Origin: an uncultured Vicinamibacterales bacterium
Lineage (GTDB): Bacteria > Acidobacteriota > Vicinamibacteria > Vicinamibacterales > UBA8438
Assembly (NCBI GenBank): GCA_958295905.1
Contig: OY282382.1
Coordinates: forward strand, 5,452,910-5,516,909
Length of the DNA: 64,000 nucleotides
Direction of reading: 5' to 3'
Positions 35,618 through 45,784 of this stretch are shown in pieces. Under the pieces are notes generated by a model, which was not told the DNA's origin, made no database searches, and was given only the letters and a program-made list of their open reading frames with translations. Every line of letters begins with the position of its first letter. Position 1 is the first letter of the stretch. The position numbers were made by a program, and so were the translations under genes.

Positions 35618-36615
35618 ATGGATGATCCTGCGTACAAACGCCTGCTCTCGCGGCCCCGGATGGTCCGGGACCTGCCGCGCGGCTTCTCCGCCCGGGACTG
35701 GAGCGGCGACCTCGACTTCGCGTCGCTGACACCGCTTCCCGCGAGCTTCGTCAGCCACGACCTGCGCCAGCGTCACGGCGACTTGGTGTGGCGCGTCCGC
35801 TTCAAGGATGACCGGTGGCTGTACGTCGTGCTGCTCCTGGAGTTCCAGTCGGCGGTCGACCGCTCGATGGCGGTCCGCACGCTGACTTACACGAGGCTGC
35901 TGTATCAGAAGTTGATCGCCGACGGTGTGCTGCGCGGGCACGGCGGCCTGCCGCCGGTGCTGCCCGTCGTGATCTACAACGGCCGTCGGCCGTGGACGGC
36001 GCCGGTGGACGTGTCGGCGCTGATCGCGTCGGGCGGCGGGGCGGCGTTGGCGCGGTATCAGCCGTCGCAGCGGTACTTCCTGCTGGACGAGGGCCGGGTC
36101 GGCGGTTCGGATCTGCCGTCCGGCAATCTCGTGTCGGCGCTGATCGCGCTGGAGACGAATCGGGACCGGGTGCGGGCGGCGGCGTTGCTGGAGGCGTTGA
36201 TCGAACTGCTGCGGAAGCAGGATGATGACGAGCTGACGGCGGCGTTCACCGAATGGGCGACGCAGGTGCTGCTGCCGCGGCGGTTCCGCGGGTCGGTGTC
36301 GGGGCCGCTGCCGCGGCTCGAGGAGGTGCGGGCGATGTTGGCCGAAACCGTTCAGGAGTGGACTGCCGAGTGGGTCGAGCAGGGCCCCGGGAAGAAGGCC
36401 GGGGGCACGGAATCGAGCAGGGCCGCGAGCAGGGCCAGCGTGCGTTGTTGTGCCGTCAGGCCGCCCGGAAGTTCGACGCCGCCGCGGCGCAGCGGTTGGC
36501 CGCCGCGCTTGAGCATGTTGCGGACCCGGACCGCTTGGAGCAGGTCGGCGACTGGATCATTGAGTGCGACACGGCGGCCGATCTGTTCGGTCGTATGTCG
36601 AACTGGTCGGCGTAG
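35618..36615 (+). pseudogene. Rpn-family recombination-promoting nuclease/putative transposase, frameshifted
   Basis: The first 255 codons encode an Rpn-type (Transposase_31) protein: DWSGDLDFASLTPLP, DDRWLYVVLLLEFQSAVDRSM (PD-(D/E)XK core), then YNGRRPWTAPVDVSALI and LLEALIELLRKQDDDELTAAFTEW. Near 36385-36400 the frame shifts in a CCCCGGG run. The expected C-terminus (GIEQGREQGQRALLCRQAARKFD ... FGRMSNWSA) continues in another frame to a TAG at 36613. Intact relatives have exactly such an acidic/Gln-rich tail. So this is a disabled gene, a sequencing error, or a programmed shift. A 'CAGCCCGTGGCA' element end begins at the next base after the stop. Confidence 0.75.
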
Positions 36616-36627
36616 CAGCCCGTGGCA
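36616..36627 (+). repeat. Single end of the CAGCCCGTGGCA element family
   Basis: The 12-bp end identical to the terminal inverted repeat of the element at 51748-51905 begins immediately after the Rpn gene stop. No matching opposite end is visible nearby. Confidence 0.45.
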
Positions 36628-36649
36628 GTGCGCCGCGAAAGCGTCATTT

Positions 36650-36990
36650 CTTCAGCGGGTGCGAATCCCGCCCGGCAACTGAGGACAGAGCACGTACCAG
36701 CAGAGGCGCTTCAGGCGTTCCCGCCGGCGGGAACGCACAGCCCGGCATGCAGGTCGAAGCCACCGTGGCGCGCGTGGCAGCGCCCCGGCCGCGGCGGGAC
36801 CGGGGCGGCAGCCAGCGGGTCGCCGTCCCGGTCAACGCGGGCGCCGGCCCGGGCTCTGAGGACGGCGCGGCCCTGGATCGCCGCCGCCAGACCCGCCAGC
36901 ACGGCCGTGTCCTCCGCCCACAGATCCAGCGTGCCGCCTCCCTCGTCTTCGGCGTCCACGCCCGTTGCGCCAGCAGGCGCGTCACGTACA
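36650..36990 (-). pseudogene. IS91/IS801-type transposase C-terminal remnant
   Basis: The minus strand encodes LDLWAEDTAVLAGLAAAIQGRA, GARVDRDGDPLAAAPVPPRPG and CHARHGGFDLHAGLCVPAG. After a frameshift it continues ERLKRLCWYVLCPQLPG. This matches the 'FDLHAxVxVPAGxRxRLERLCRYxLRPP' region near the end of IS91-type Y2 transposases. The tyrosine-containing half is absent. The rest of the gap up to 37155 shows only an A/T-richer segment with no clear gene. Confidence 0.7.
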
Positions 36991-37155
36991 CCTCCTTTCC
37001 AATCTTGATAGACGTCAACATCCTCGCTGATGGTACCCGTATCGGTCCCTTGACGCTGTTCGGAGCTGGCGAGATCGAGCGTTTCCTCGTGCCGAAGTCG
37101 GAGTTCTCCTCCTCGGTGTCTTTCTGAAATGCCTCCACCTTGCTAAGATGGGAAC

Positions 37156-38145
37156 GTGACCGCCTCGCCTCCCACATCGCCCGGCGGACGCGGCGCTGCG
37201 CTCGCGGGCGCCGATACCGAACCCGCCCCGCCGGAATTTCCCGGCTGCCGCGCCGTCCGGATCACCCGCGACGCCATCGCCGGCTTCGAAGGCCGTATCG
37301 AGTACTGGGACGCGGCCACCGAGACGGCGTGGATGGTGTGCGAGCCCACCACCGTCTACCACGAGGGCCCCGGCCAGCGCCTGGCGCACCTCGCCGCGCT
37401 GATCGCGGCCGGGCGGGGGTCGCCCATCACCACCCTCGGGACGTCGGACCTGCTGGTGCGCGACGCCCGCGGCGAGCGGCAGCGCATCATGCAGGCGGAC
37501 CAGATCGTCTACATGCATCCCGTCGAGACCGTGCCGCGCGGCGCCGCCGTCGAGGTGGGCGCGGACCACCTGCCCGACGTCGTGCTCGAGGTCGACTACT
37601 CGACGGACGTGCGGCGCGGCAAGCTGGGGTTGTACGAAGCCTGGGGCTTCCCGGAAGTGTGGGTCGAGGTGCCCGACGCCGCATCCCCGGGCCGATCGCG
37701 GCGCCGCCCGTCCGGCCTGACCATCCACCGGCTCGGCCCCGGCGGCTACCGCCCGGCCGCGGCGAGCGCGGCGTTCCCGGGCTGGACGGCGGCGGAGATC
37801 CACACCGCCCTGAACGAGCCGCGGCGGTCCGAGGCGACGAGCGCGGTGCTGACCCGCGTCGGGCGCGCCCTCGGCGACGCCGAGGGCACCGTCCCCGACG
37901 ATGACCCGTGGCTGCGCGGGCAGCGCGGGGAAGCTACGCGGAAAGTTACGCGGGAAGCAACGCGGGAAGCAACGCTGAAAGCGGCCATGCAGGTCCTTCG
38001 CGCCCGCGGGATTGCCGTCCCCGAGCGCCTCGGCAGGCTGCTGACGGACGCGGCGGCGGGCGATCCCGTCGAGGCCGCCCTCGCGTGCCGCGACGGCGCC
38101 GACTTCCTCACCCGCGTGACGCCGCGCGACCGGTCCCGGACCTGA
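37156..38145 (+). CDS. Uma2-family PD-(D/E)XK endonuclease-like protein (copy 2)
   Basis: The 329-residue protein starts at a GTG. From residue about 21 to 255 it is almost identical to the copy at 29642, down to DNA level, so one copy arose recently from the other. It differs at the C-terminus, where a 12-bp unit (about 37924-37973) is repeated and adds RKVTREATREAT. The last 60 residues have diverged (LGRLLTDAAAGDPVEAALACRDG). The same nuclease-fold residues are present. A TIR-ended repeat element begins 10 bp after its stop. Confidence 0.85.
   Translation: MTASPPTSPGGRGAALAGADTEPAPPEFPGCRAVRITRDAIAGFEGRIEYWDAATETAWMVCEPTTVYHEGPGQRLAHLAALIAAGRGSPITTLGTSDLLVRDARGERQRIMQADQIVYMHPVETVPRGAAVEVGADHLPDVVLEVDYSTDVRRGKLGLYEAWGFPEVWVEVPDAASPGRSRRRPSGLTIHRLGPGGYRPAAASAAFPGWTAAEIHTALNEPRRSEATSAVLTRVGRALGDAEGTVPDDDPWLRGQRGEATRKVTREATREATLKAAMQVLRARGIAVPERLGRLLTDAAAGDPVEAALACRDGADFLTRVTPRDRSRT
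37924..37975 (+). repeat. Tandem 12-bp repeat inside the second Uma2 gene
   Basis: Four consecutive 12-bp units of the type GGGAAGCAACGC encode EAT(R)-type repeats. The paralogue at 29642 has a single unit at the matching point. Confidence 0.85.
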
Positions 38146-38154
38146 CGGCAAGGG

Positions 38155-38382
38155 CATCCCACGCTGACTGCGCGTGACGGCCCGCCCCCGATTCGAGGGG
38201 TCGCCACCGTCTTGCCGCCCGCGCCGCGTGAGACCCACGATTCCGCCCGTCCGGAGCCCCGGGACCCGCCACGATGCTGCCTGCGCACGGCGGTGGCGGA
38301 GCGTGGGATCTCGATGGTGGTCGAGGCCATGTCCCCGTAATCGGGATGCTGCCTGCGCACGACGGTGGCGGAGCGCGGGATG
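38155..38382 (+). repeat. TIR-ended repeat element, family 1, copy 1 (with doubled right end)
   Basis: It begins CATCCCACGCTGACTGCGCG at 38155 and reaches its right inverted end AGCGTGGGAT at 38300-38309. A further copy of the right end (from CTGCGCACGACGG to AGCGCGGGATG, 38353-38382) follows with a 72-bp shift. The interior (CCGCCCCCGATTCGAGGGG and the 'CGCCACCGTCTTGCC' block) matches the copies at 49469-49631 and 58598-58755. It is non-coding. Confidence 0.8.
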
Positions 38383-38559
38383 GTCTTGGACCTGACGGCG
38401 GAGCCGGCCGCGTCCGGACACCGCCGGGCCGAAACGGCGGAATCGCCGATGCGCCGGCGATCCCCGAGCGCCGGGCAACACCGCCCACGCGGACCGGCCG
38501 CCCCGGCAGTTCACCGGTCGCCGTGCGCGGGGTTCGGACGCGACGAAGGGCGGAACCGC

Positions 38560-40101
38560 CTACAGCGGAATGTTGCCGTGCTTCTTCGGCGGGTTCCGGT
38601 CGCGCTTGCCGTCGAGGCTGCGCAGGGCGGCGATGAGCTTCGGGCGCGTGGCGCGCGGCTGGATCACCTCGTCGACATAGCCGCGGCCGGCCGCCACGAA
38701 CGGGTTGGCGAGCTTCTCGCGGAACTCGGCGATCTTCTCGGCCCGCAGCGCGTCGGGATCGTCGGCCGCCTCGAGCTCGCGCCGGTAGAGGATGTTGACG
38801 GCGCCCTCGGGCCCCATGACCGCGATCTCGGCCGTGGGCCAGGCGAAGTTCGCGTCGGTGCGGATGTGCTTGCTGGCCATGACGCAGTAGGCGCCGCCGT
38901 AGGCCTTGCGGGTGATGACCGTCACCTTGGGGACCGTCGCCTCGGCGAACGCGAACAGCAGCTTGGCCCCGTGGCGGATGATGCCGCCGAACTCCTGCCG
39001 GGTGCCGGGCAGGAAGCCGGGCACGTCCTCGAACGTCACCAGGGGGATGTTGAACGCGTCGCAGAAACGGACGAAGCGCGCGCCCTTGACCGAGGCGTCG
39101 ATGTCGAGGGTCCCCGCGAGATGGGCGGGCTGGTTGGCGACGACGCCGACCGACCGGCCGCCGAGGCGCGCGAAGCCGACGAGGATGTTCTTCGCGTAGT
39201 GCTCCTGCACCTCGAGCAGCCCGCCGTCGTCGACCACCGCGCGGATCACCGCGCGCATGTCGTAGGGCTGGTTGGGCTGCCCGGGCACGAGGTCGTCGAG
39301 GGCGGGGTCCTCGCGGTCGGCGGGGTCCGTGTCCGCCCCGCGCGGGGCGTCGTCGAGGTTGTTCGCGGGCAGATAGCCGAGGAGGTCGCGGATGAGCGCG
39401 AGGCACGCCTCGTCGTCGGGCGCCACGAAGTGCGCGACGCCGCTCTTGGCGTTGTGGGTCATGGCGCCGCCGAGCTCCTCCTTCGTCACTTCCTCCAGGG
39501 TCACGGTCCGAATGACCTCCGGGCCGGTGATGAACATGTAGCTGGTCTTGTCCACCATCACCGTGAAGTCGGTGATGGCCGGCGAGTAGACGGCGCCGCC
39601 CGCGCAGGGTCCCATGATCGCGGAGATCTGGGGCACGACCCCCGACGCCAGCGTGTTGCGCAGGAAGATGTCGGCGTAGCCGCCCAAAGACAACACGCCC
39701 TCCTGGATGCGCGCGCCGCCGGAGTCGTTCAGCCCGACGACGGGCGCGCCCGCCTCCATCGCCAAGTCCATGATCTTGACGATCTTCGCGGCGTTGGTCT
39801 CCGACAGCGAGCCCCCGAACACCGTGAAGTCCTGCGCGAAGGCGTAGACGAGGCGCCCTTCGACCCGGCCGCGCCCCGCGACGACGCCGTCGCCCGGCAC
39901 GATCCGGCCGTCCATGCCGAAGTCGCGGCAGCGGTGGGTGACGAGCTTGTCCACCTCGTGGAAGGTGCCGGGATCGAAGAACCGGTCGATACGCTCGCGC
40001 GCGGTGAGCTTGCCGGCCGCGTGCTGGCGGGCGAGGCGCTCCCCGCCCCCGCCCTCGTGCGCGCGGCGCTCATAGTCCTCGAGCAGCTTGTGCTTGTCCA
40101 T
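38560..40101 (-). CDS. Acyl-CoA carboxylase carboxyltransferase (propionyl-CoA carboxylase beta-like)
   Basis: The protein has 513 residues with the two crotonase-like halves of biotin-dependent carboxyltransferases. Diagnostic pieces are [20 protein letters not shown] (about 31-50), [16 protein letters not shown] (about 120), [16 protein letters not shown] (about 165), [15 protein letters not shown] (about 335), [16 protein letters not shown] (about 370) and [15 protein letters not shown] (about 410). The C-terminus KKHGNIPL is standard. It moves the carboxyl group from biotin to acetyl- or propionyl-CoA. Its partners accC and biotin carrier lie at 23.9-26.0 kb. The gene is monocistronic here. 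Confidence 0.95.
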   Translation of the reverse strand: MDKHKLLEDYERRAHEGGGGERLARQHAAGKLTARERIDRFFDPGTFHEVDKLVTHRCRDFGMDGRIVPGDGVVAGRGRVEGRLVYAFAQDFTVFGGSLSETNAAKIVKIMDLAMEAGAPVVGLNDSGGARIQEGVLSLGGYADIFLRNTLASGVVPQISAIMGPCAGGAVYSPAITDFTVMVDKTSYMFITGPEVIRTVTLEEVTKEELGGAMTHNAKSGVAHFVAPDDEACLALIRDLLGYLPANNLDDAPRGADTDPADREDPALDDLVPGQPNQPYDMRAVIRAVVDDGGLLEVQEHYAKNILVGFARLGGRSVGVVANQPAHLAGTLDIDASVKGARFVRFCDAFNIPLVTFEDVPGFLPGTRQEFGGIIRHGAKLLFAFAEATVPKVTVITRKAYGGAYCVMASKHIRTDANFAWPTAEIAVMGPEGAVNILYRRELEAADDPDALRAEKIAEFREKLANPFVAAGRGYVDEVIQPRATRPKLIAALRSLDGKRDRNPPKKHGNIPL

Positions 40102-40238
40102 CGGTCGAATGCGGCGGCGGTACGACGGACCGGGCCGGAAACGGTGATCAATGCAAGTTCGCCAACCGCACCCGGACGCAGCCCGTTTTCTGCGATTTCC
40201 TGCGCGCGGCGCATGGCGGGGTGATTTCCGTCACCGTC

Positions 40239-40892
40239 CTAACCGACGGGCTGGCGGGCCTTGGCCCAGTCCGCGAGGAACCGCTCCAGGCCGATGTCGG
40301 TCAGGGGATGGTTGAACAACGCGTCGATCACCTTCGGCGGGCACGTGCAGACGTCGGCCCCGAGGCGGGCCGCCTCGACGATGTGCATCGGCCCCCGGGT
40401 GCTGGCCACGAGCACCTCGGTGGCCAGGGGGAAGTTCTGGAAGATGTCGACGATCTGGGTGACGAGGTCCATGCCCGGGGTGGCGACGTCGTCGAGCCGG
40501 CCGACGAACGGGCTCACGAAGGCGGCCCCCACCTTGGCCGCCAGCAGGGCCTGGGCGGCCGAGAAGATCAACGTCACGTTGACGCGGATGCCGTCGCCGG
40601 TCAGCTCGCGGCACGCCTGCACGCCCGGCTTGCCGAACGGCACCTTGACGACGATGTGGGGGTCGATGGCGGCGAGCTCGCGGCCCTCGCGCACCATGCC
40701 CGCGGCGTCGGTGGCCACCACCTCGGCGCTCACCGGTCCGCCGACCAGGCCGCAGATGCGCTTCAGCACGGCGCGCGGATCGGACCCGGCCTTCGCCAGC
40801 AGCGAGGGGTTCGTGGTCACGCCGTCGATGATGCCGAGCGGCGCCAGGGCCTCGATCTCGTCGACGTTCGCGGTGTCTGCAAACAGCTTCAT
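40239..40892 (-). CDS. Transaldolase / fructose-6-phosphate aldolase-like protein
   Basis: The 217-residue protein is a small-class transaldolase starting MKLFADTANVDEIEALAPLG. It has the loop GVTTNPSLLAKAG, the Schiff-base Lys in HIVVKVPFGKPG, and the SPFVGRLDD block. The C-terminus contains CPPKVIDALFNHPLTDIGLERFLADW. It transfers a dihydroxyacetone unit between sugar phosphates in the non-oxidative pentose phosphate pathway, or splits fructose-6-phosphate. It follows the FAH-family gene on the same strand by 35 bp. Confidence 0.93.
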   Translation of the reverse strand: MKLFADTANVDEIEALAPLGIIDGVTTNPSLLAKAGSDPRAVLKRICGLVGGPVSAEVVATDAAGMVREGRELAAIDPHIVVKVPFGKPGVQACRELTGDGIRVNVTLIFSAAQALLAAKVGAAFVSPFVGRLDDVATPGMDLVTQIVDIFQNFPLATEVLVASTRGPMHIVEAARLGADVCTCPPKVIDALFNHPLTDIGLERFLADWAKARQPVG

Positions 40893-40927
40893 GCCATCCT
40901 CGAAGATGATCGCGGTCCGGACGTCGT

Positions 40928-41686
40928 TCACCCCTGAACGACGTCGTTCACCAACTCGCCGACCCCTTCCACCGCGACGACGACCCGATCTCCCGGCGCG
41001 AGGGGCCCGACCCCCGGAGGCGTCCCCGTGGACAGGACGTCGCCGGGCAGCAGGGTCATGACCGCCGTGACGAACTCGATCAACTGCCGCAGCGGGAAGA
41101 TCAGCTCGCCGGTGCTCGAGTGCTGCCGCCGCTCGCCGTTGACCCGCGACTCGATGCCGAGGGGCCGATCCAGGTCCGCGGCGGCGATGCACGGACCCAC
41201 CGGCGCGAACGTGTCGAACCCCTTGGCGCGGGTGTACTGCACGTCGCGGCGCTGGAGGCCGCGATCGGTCACGTCGTTCACGCAGGTGAACCCGAGCACG
41301 TACTCGTGCGCGCGATCGGCGGGCACGCGGCGGGCGGCGCGGCCGATGACCACCCCCAGCTCGGCTTCGTAGTCGACCCGGCCGGCGCCGGGGGGGAGGA
41401 CGATCGGCGCGCCGGGGCCGATCACCGCCGTCGACGGCTTCAGGAAGATCAGCGGCTCGTCGGGCAGCGCCTTGTTCATCTCGGCCGCATGGTCCCGGTA
41501 GTTCAACCCCACGGCGACGATCTTGGACGGCGCGATCGGAGCCAGGATCCGCGGTTCGGCGCCGGACAGCCGCGCACCGACGCTCGGCGTCCCCCAAGGC
41601 CCGCCTTCCAGGGCGTGCCACGCCTCGTCCCGGCGAACGGCGTGGAGCACGTGTCCGCCGTGCTCGATTCGATAGATTGATTCCAT
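40928..41686 (-). CDS. Fumarylacetoacetate hydrolase-family protein
   Basis: The 252-residue protein has the FAH C-terminal domain signature: VGLNYRDHAAEMN (about 70), the metal-binding DYEAELGVVIGR (about 116), GFTCVNDVTDRGLQRRDVQY and STGTPPGVGPLAPGD. Relatives hydrolyse acylpyruvates, decarboxylate oxaloacetate or isomerise carboxymethyl-hydroxymuconate. The ATG at 41686 is the natural start. Its last 18 bp (GTGAACGACGT) are repeated just after the stop. It is probably co-transcribed with the transaldolase gene. Confidence 0.9.
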   Translation of the reverse strand: MESIYRIEHGGHVLHAVRRDEAWHALEGGPWGTPSVGARLSGAEPRILAPIAPSKIVAVGLNYRDHAAEMNKALPDEPLIFLKPSTAVIGPGAPIVLPPGAGRVDYEAELGVVIGRAARRVPADRAHEYVLGFTCVNDVTDRGLQRRDVQYTRAKGFDTFAPVGPCIAAADLDRPLGIESRVNGERRQHSSTGELIFPLRQLIEFVTAVMTLLPGDVLSTGTPPGVGPLAPGDRVVVAVEGVGELVNDVVQG

Positions 41687-41763
41687 AGACAACCGGGCGT
41701 TGCGCCCCCGCGGCCGGCCCGGGCGCCGCCTGGCGGACCCGCGGCCAGCCCAACCCATCCTAC

Positions 41764-42031
41764 AGCGTCCGCGCTCCGCGCGCAGACACCCGGCCCGCAA
41801 TCACCGCCTGCGGCTCCGACGACGCCGCGCGGCGCCCGCCGCCCAACCGACCCTGCGGGATGCGGGACAATCCCGGCCCCGGGGCGCTGCGGAGTCGCGC
41901 GGCACCCGCCGCCCTGCATGGCGTCGCCGCGGTTGTCGGCGCAGACCCCCGGCCCGGCAACCGCCGCCCGCGGTTCCGACGACGCCCCAACCCACCCTCC
42001 GGCCGTCCGCGCCGTTGCGCGGCGCAGACGC
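41764..42031 (-). repeat. REP-like elements, minus orientation (two units plus a fragment)
   Basis: Read on the minus strand, the unit 42031 to about 41940 has the hairpin GGCGTCTGCGCCG, five bases, CGGCGCGGAC followed by the tail GGAGGGTGGGTTGGGG. A second unit (about 41862 to 41764) has the tail GGTCGGTTGGGCGG ... GGAGCCGCAGGCGG and a hairpin. A partial tail lies between them. These fill the gap between the FAH gene and the lipoprotein gene. Confidence 0.65.
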
Positions 42032-43626
42032 CTACCGCGCCGCCGCCTCCACGCGGTCGGACGGCTCGCTCAGATTGGGGGTGGCAGCGGTGTCGACCGC
42101 GCGCACGGCGTACGCGTGACGCACGCCCGGTTCCGCGGTGGTGTCACGGTAGGTGTTCCCGGTGAGCGGCGCGTCCATGAGCGGGTGCAGTGTCTCATCC
42201 CCCGGCAAACCGCGCAATACCAGGTATCCCGCCAGATCCGCGTCGTCGTTCGGCCGCCACAGCAGGCTCACCTCGCCCTGGCTCCCGACCGCCGTCAACG
42301 CCTGCGGGGCGGCCGGCGGAAAGGTGTCGACGAACGTGACACAGGTCGCGGAAGACAGTCGGCTGCGCACCTCGAAGCCCGCAACCACGTCGAGGGTCCG
42401 GACCGCGAAGCACCGTTCGGCCCCGTACTCGACCTGCTGATCGGTATACGCAGGCGCGGCGAGCGGAGTCTGGCTCAGGAGTTCCAAGATGTCCGGCGGG
42501 CCCGCATCCGACTCGGAAACCTCGAACAGCTCGTAGGTCGACGCGGGCGGCCACTCGACGATCGGCCGGGACTCCAACGGAGTCAGCGGAGCGGCCGGGT
42601 CCTCCGCCTCTTCCGCCGGCGCCTCCGTGTCGTCCGTCGGCGCCTCTGTGTCGTCCGCCGGCGCGCCGGTCTCGTCAACGGCGCCCGGCGGGCCGGCCTC
42701 CGTCGACGCCTCGGCGGCGTCATCCGCCGGCGTCTCCCCGGCGACCGGCGCCTCGCTGGAAGCCGGCGCCTGATCGGCCGGCGCCTCATCGGAATCCGGC
42801 GCGTCGGCGGCGTCCCCGGCGGCGGCGTCACCGGCCGTCACCGGCGCCTGAACCGTCTCGCGGGCCCCGGGGGGCAGCGCCCAGGCCACATCGACCGTCG
42901 TTTCGGTATAGGCCACCTCCGGCGCCGGCGGCGGCTCCGGCGCCCGGACGCCCAGCGGAACCGCGATCCGCTCCCCGCCCTCCGACTCCCCGCCGTCCTC
43001 CGCAACCTGCACCACGACGTACTCGCGCTGCCGCGGCCCCGGCAACGGGGGCGTCATCAACGGCGCCATGACCGGCCGCGCGGGCTCCTCCGGATCGTCC
43101 TCTTCCCGGTCTTCCCCGGCTTCCGCTTCCTCCCGGCGCGCGCGCTCCTCTTCCCAGGGATCGACCGGGGTCTCGATCTCGGCCGTCAGCACCTCCGCGA
43201 GCATCACCGCCCCCCCCTGCATCACGGGCGCATCCGACGGCGGGTCGGCCGGGGGGGGCTCGTTCGCGGACTCCACGTCCGATTCGGGTTCCGGGAGCGG
43301 GGGCGGGGCGACGTCGACCGAGGCGACGAGGGTCGCCGCCTCCTGGTACTCTTCGAGCTCGAGCGTCCGGTCGGGCGGAAGACGCGGTTGGGTGGTCATC
43401 GCATAGACGTCGACCCGGACGAGCGAAGCCGGTTCCGAGCGGTCCTCGTTCGCGGTCGGCAGGGTGAAGCCGACGGACACCTCGTCGCCGAGACGCTGCA
43501 CCACGAGGTCGGTCACCGGGGCCGGCACCCGCACCAGGGGAGCGAGCGGAGGGCCCTTCATGCCGCAGCCGCAGAGCTGCGCGGCGAGCAGCGCGACCAT
43601 CGAGACGTTCCGGCGTCCGAGCGCGG

Positions 43627-43630
<4 letters not shown>
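42032..43630 (-). CDS. Lipoprotein with Fn3-like domains and Asp/Glu/Ala/Thr-rich linker
   Basis: The 532-residue protein starts at a GTG that overlaps the hslU stop (GTGA). A hydrophobic leader ends [23 protein letters not shown], a lipobox followed by the 'CGxKGPP' motif seen in small lipoproteins such as LptM. Two fibronectin-type-III-like regions (about 20-120 and 430-530, with VSVGFTLP and [19 protein letters not shown]) flank a long acidic low-complexity linker containing [17 protein letters not shown]. It is probably anchored in the outer membrane facing the periplasm. Translational coupling to hslU is likely to reflect transcription rather than function. Confidence 0.75.
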
Positions 43631-45042
<1,412 letters not shown>

Positions 45043-45167
45043 CTGCGCTATAGGTGCGTCCTTGCGACGAGAGACGAGCCCGCCGGTGGTGAAGACCGCG
45101 GCGGCCGGCGGCGCGGCGCCGGACGTTCGTCCGCGGGCGCCGACGCGGCTGACGTGGCGGACCAACG

Positions 45168-45701
45168 CTACAACGCCTCGATCGTGACACTGGCGTTCGT
45201 GTAAATGCAAATGGAGGCGGTGATCTCCATCGCATGCTCGACGATCGCTCCCGCCTCCAGGTCGGCGTGACGCGCCAGGGCCTTCGCCGCGGCCAGGGCG
45301 TAGGCCCCGCCCGACCCGATCGCGACGATGCCGTCATCCGGCTCGATCAGATCGCCGTTCCCCGACAACAGGAACATGGAGTCGGCGTCGAGCACGATCA
45401 ACATCGCCTCGAGCCGCCGCAGCAGACGATCCGTGCGCCAGTCCTTGGCGAGCTCCACGGCGGACCGCTCCAGATTGCCCCGGTACTGTTCGAGCTTCGA
45501 CTCGAACCGCGAGAACAAGGCGAACGAATCGGCGGCGGAACCGGCGAACCCGGCGAGAATCCGATCGTTGTACAGGCGGCGGATCTTGCGCGCGCCCTGC
45601 TTGACGACGGTGTCGCCGAAGGTCACCTGCCCGTCGCCCCCCATGACGGTCTGCCCCTGATGCCGGACCGCCAGGATGGTCGTGCTCCGAGTCATGATCA
45701 T
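45168..45701 (-). CDS. hslV: ATP-dependent protease peptidase subunit HslV
   Basis: The 177-residue protein starts [20 protein letters not shown]. Removal of the first six residues exposes Thr7, the catalytic N-terminal nucleophile of this proteasome-like peptidase (TTILAVR). Conserved blocks [38 protein letters not shown] and [19 protein letters not shown] are present. A second ATG at 45695 would shorten the propeptide. It pairs with hslU just downstream. Confidence 0.95.
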   Translation of the reverse strand: MIMTRSTTILAVRHQGQTVMGGDGQVTFGDTVVKQGARKIRRLYNDRILAGFAGSAADSFALFSRFESKLEQYRGNLERSAVELAKDWRTDRLLRRLEAMLIVLDADSMFLLSGNGDLIEPDDGIVAIGSGGAYALAAAKALARHADLEAGAIVEHAMEITASICIYTNASVTIEAL

Positions 45702-45784
45702 CCATCGAGCCTATCCGCTGGCGGGCACGCCCGCAACCCGGCACGGAGCCGCCCCCCGCCCGGGGAAGCGGCATGCGCCGCGCA

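Noticed and set aside
36655-36690. tRNA T-arm-like sequence (GCGGGTGCGAATCCCGC)
   Set aside because: No acceptor, D or anticodon arms can be drawn around it; it lies within the IS91 remnant.
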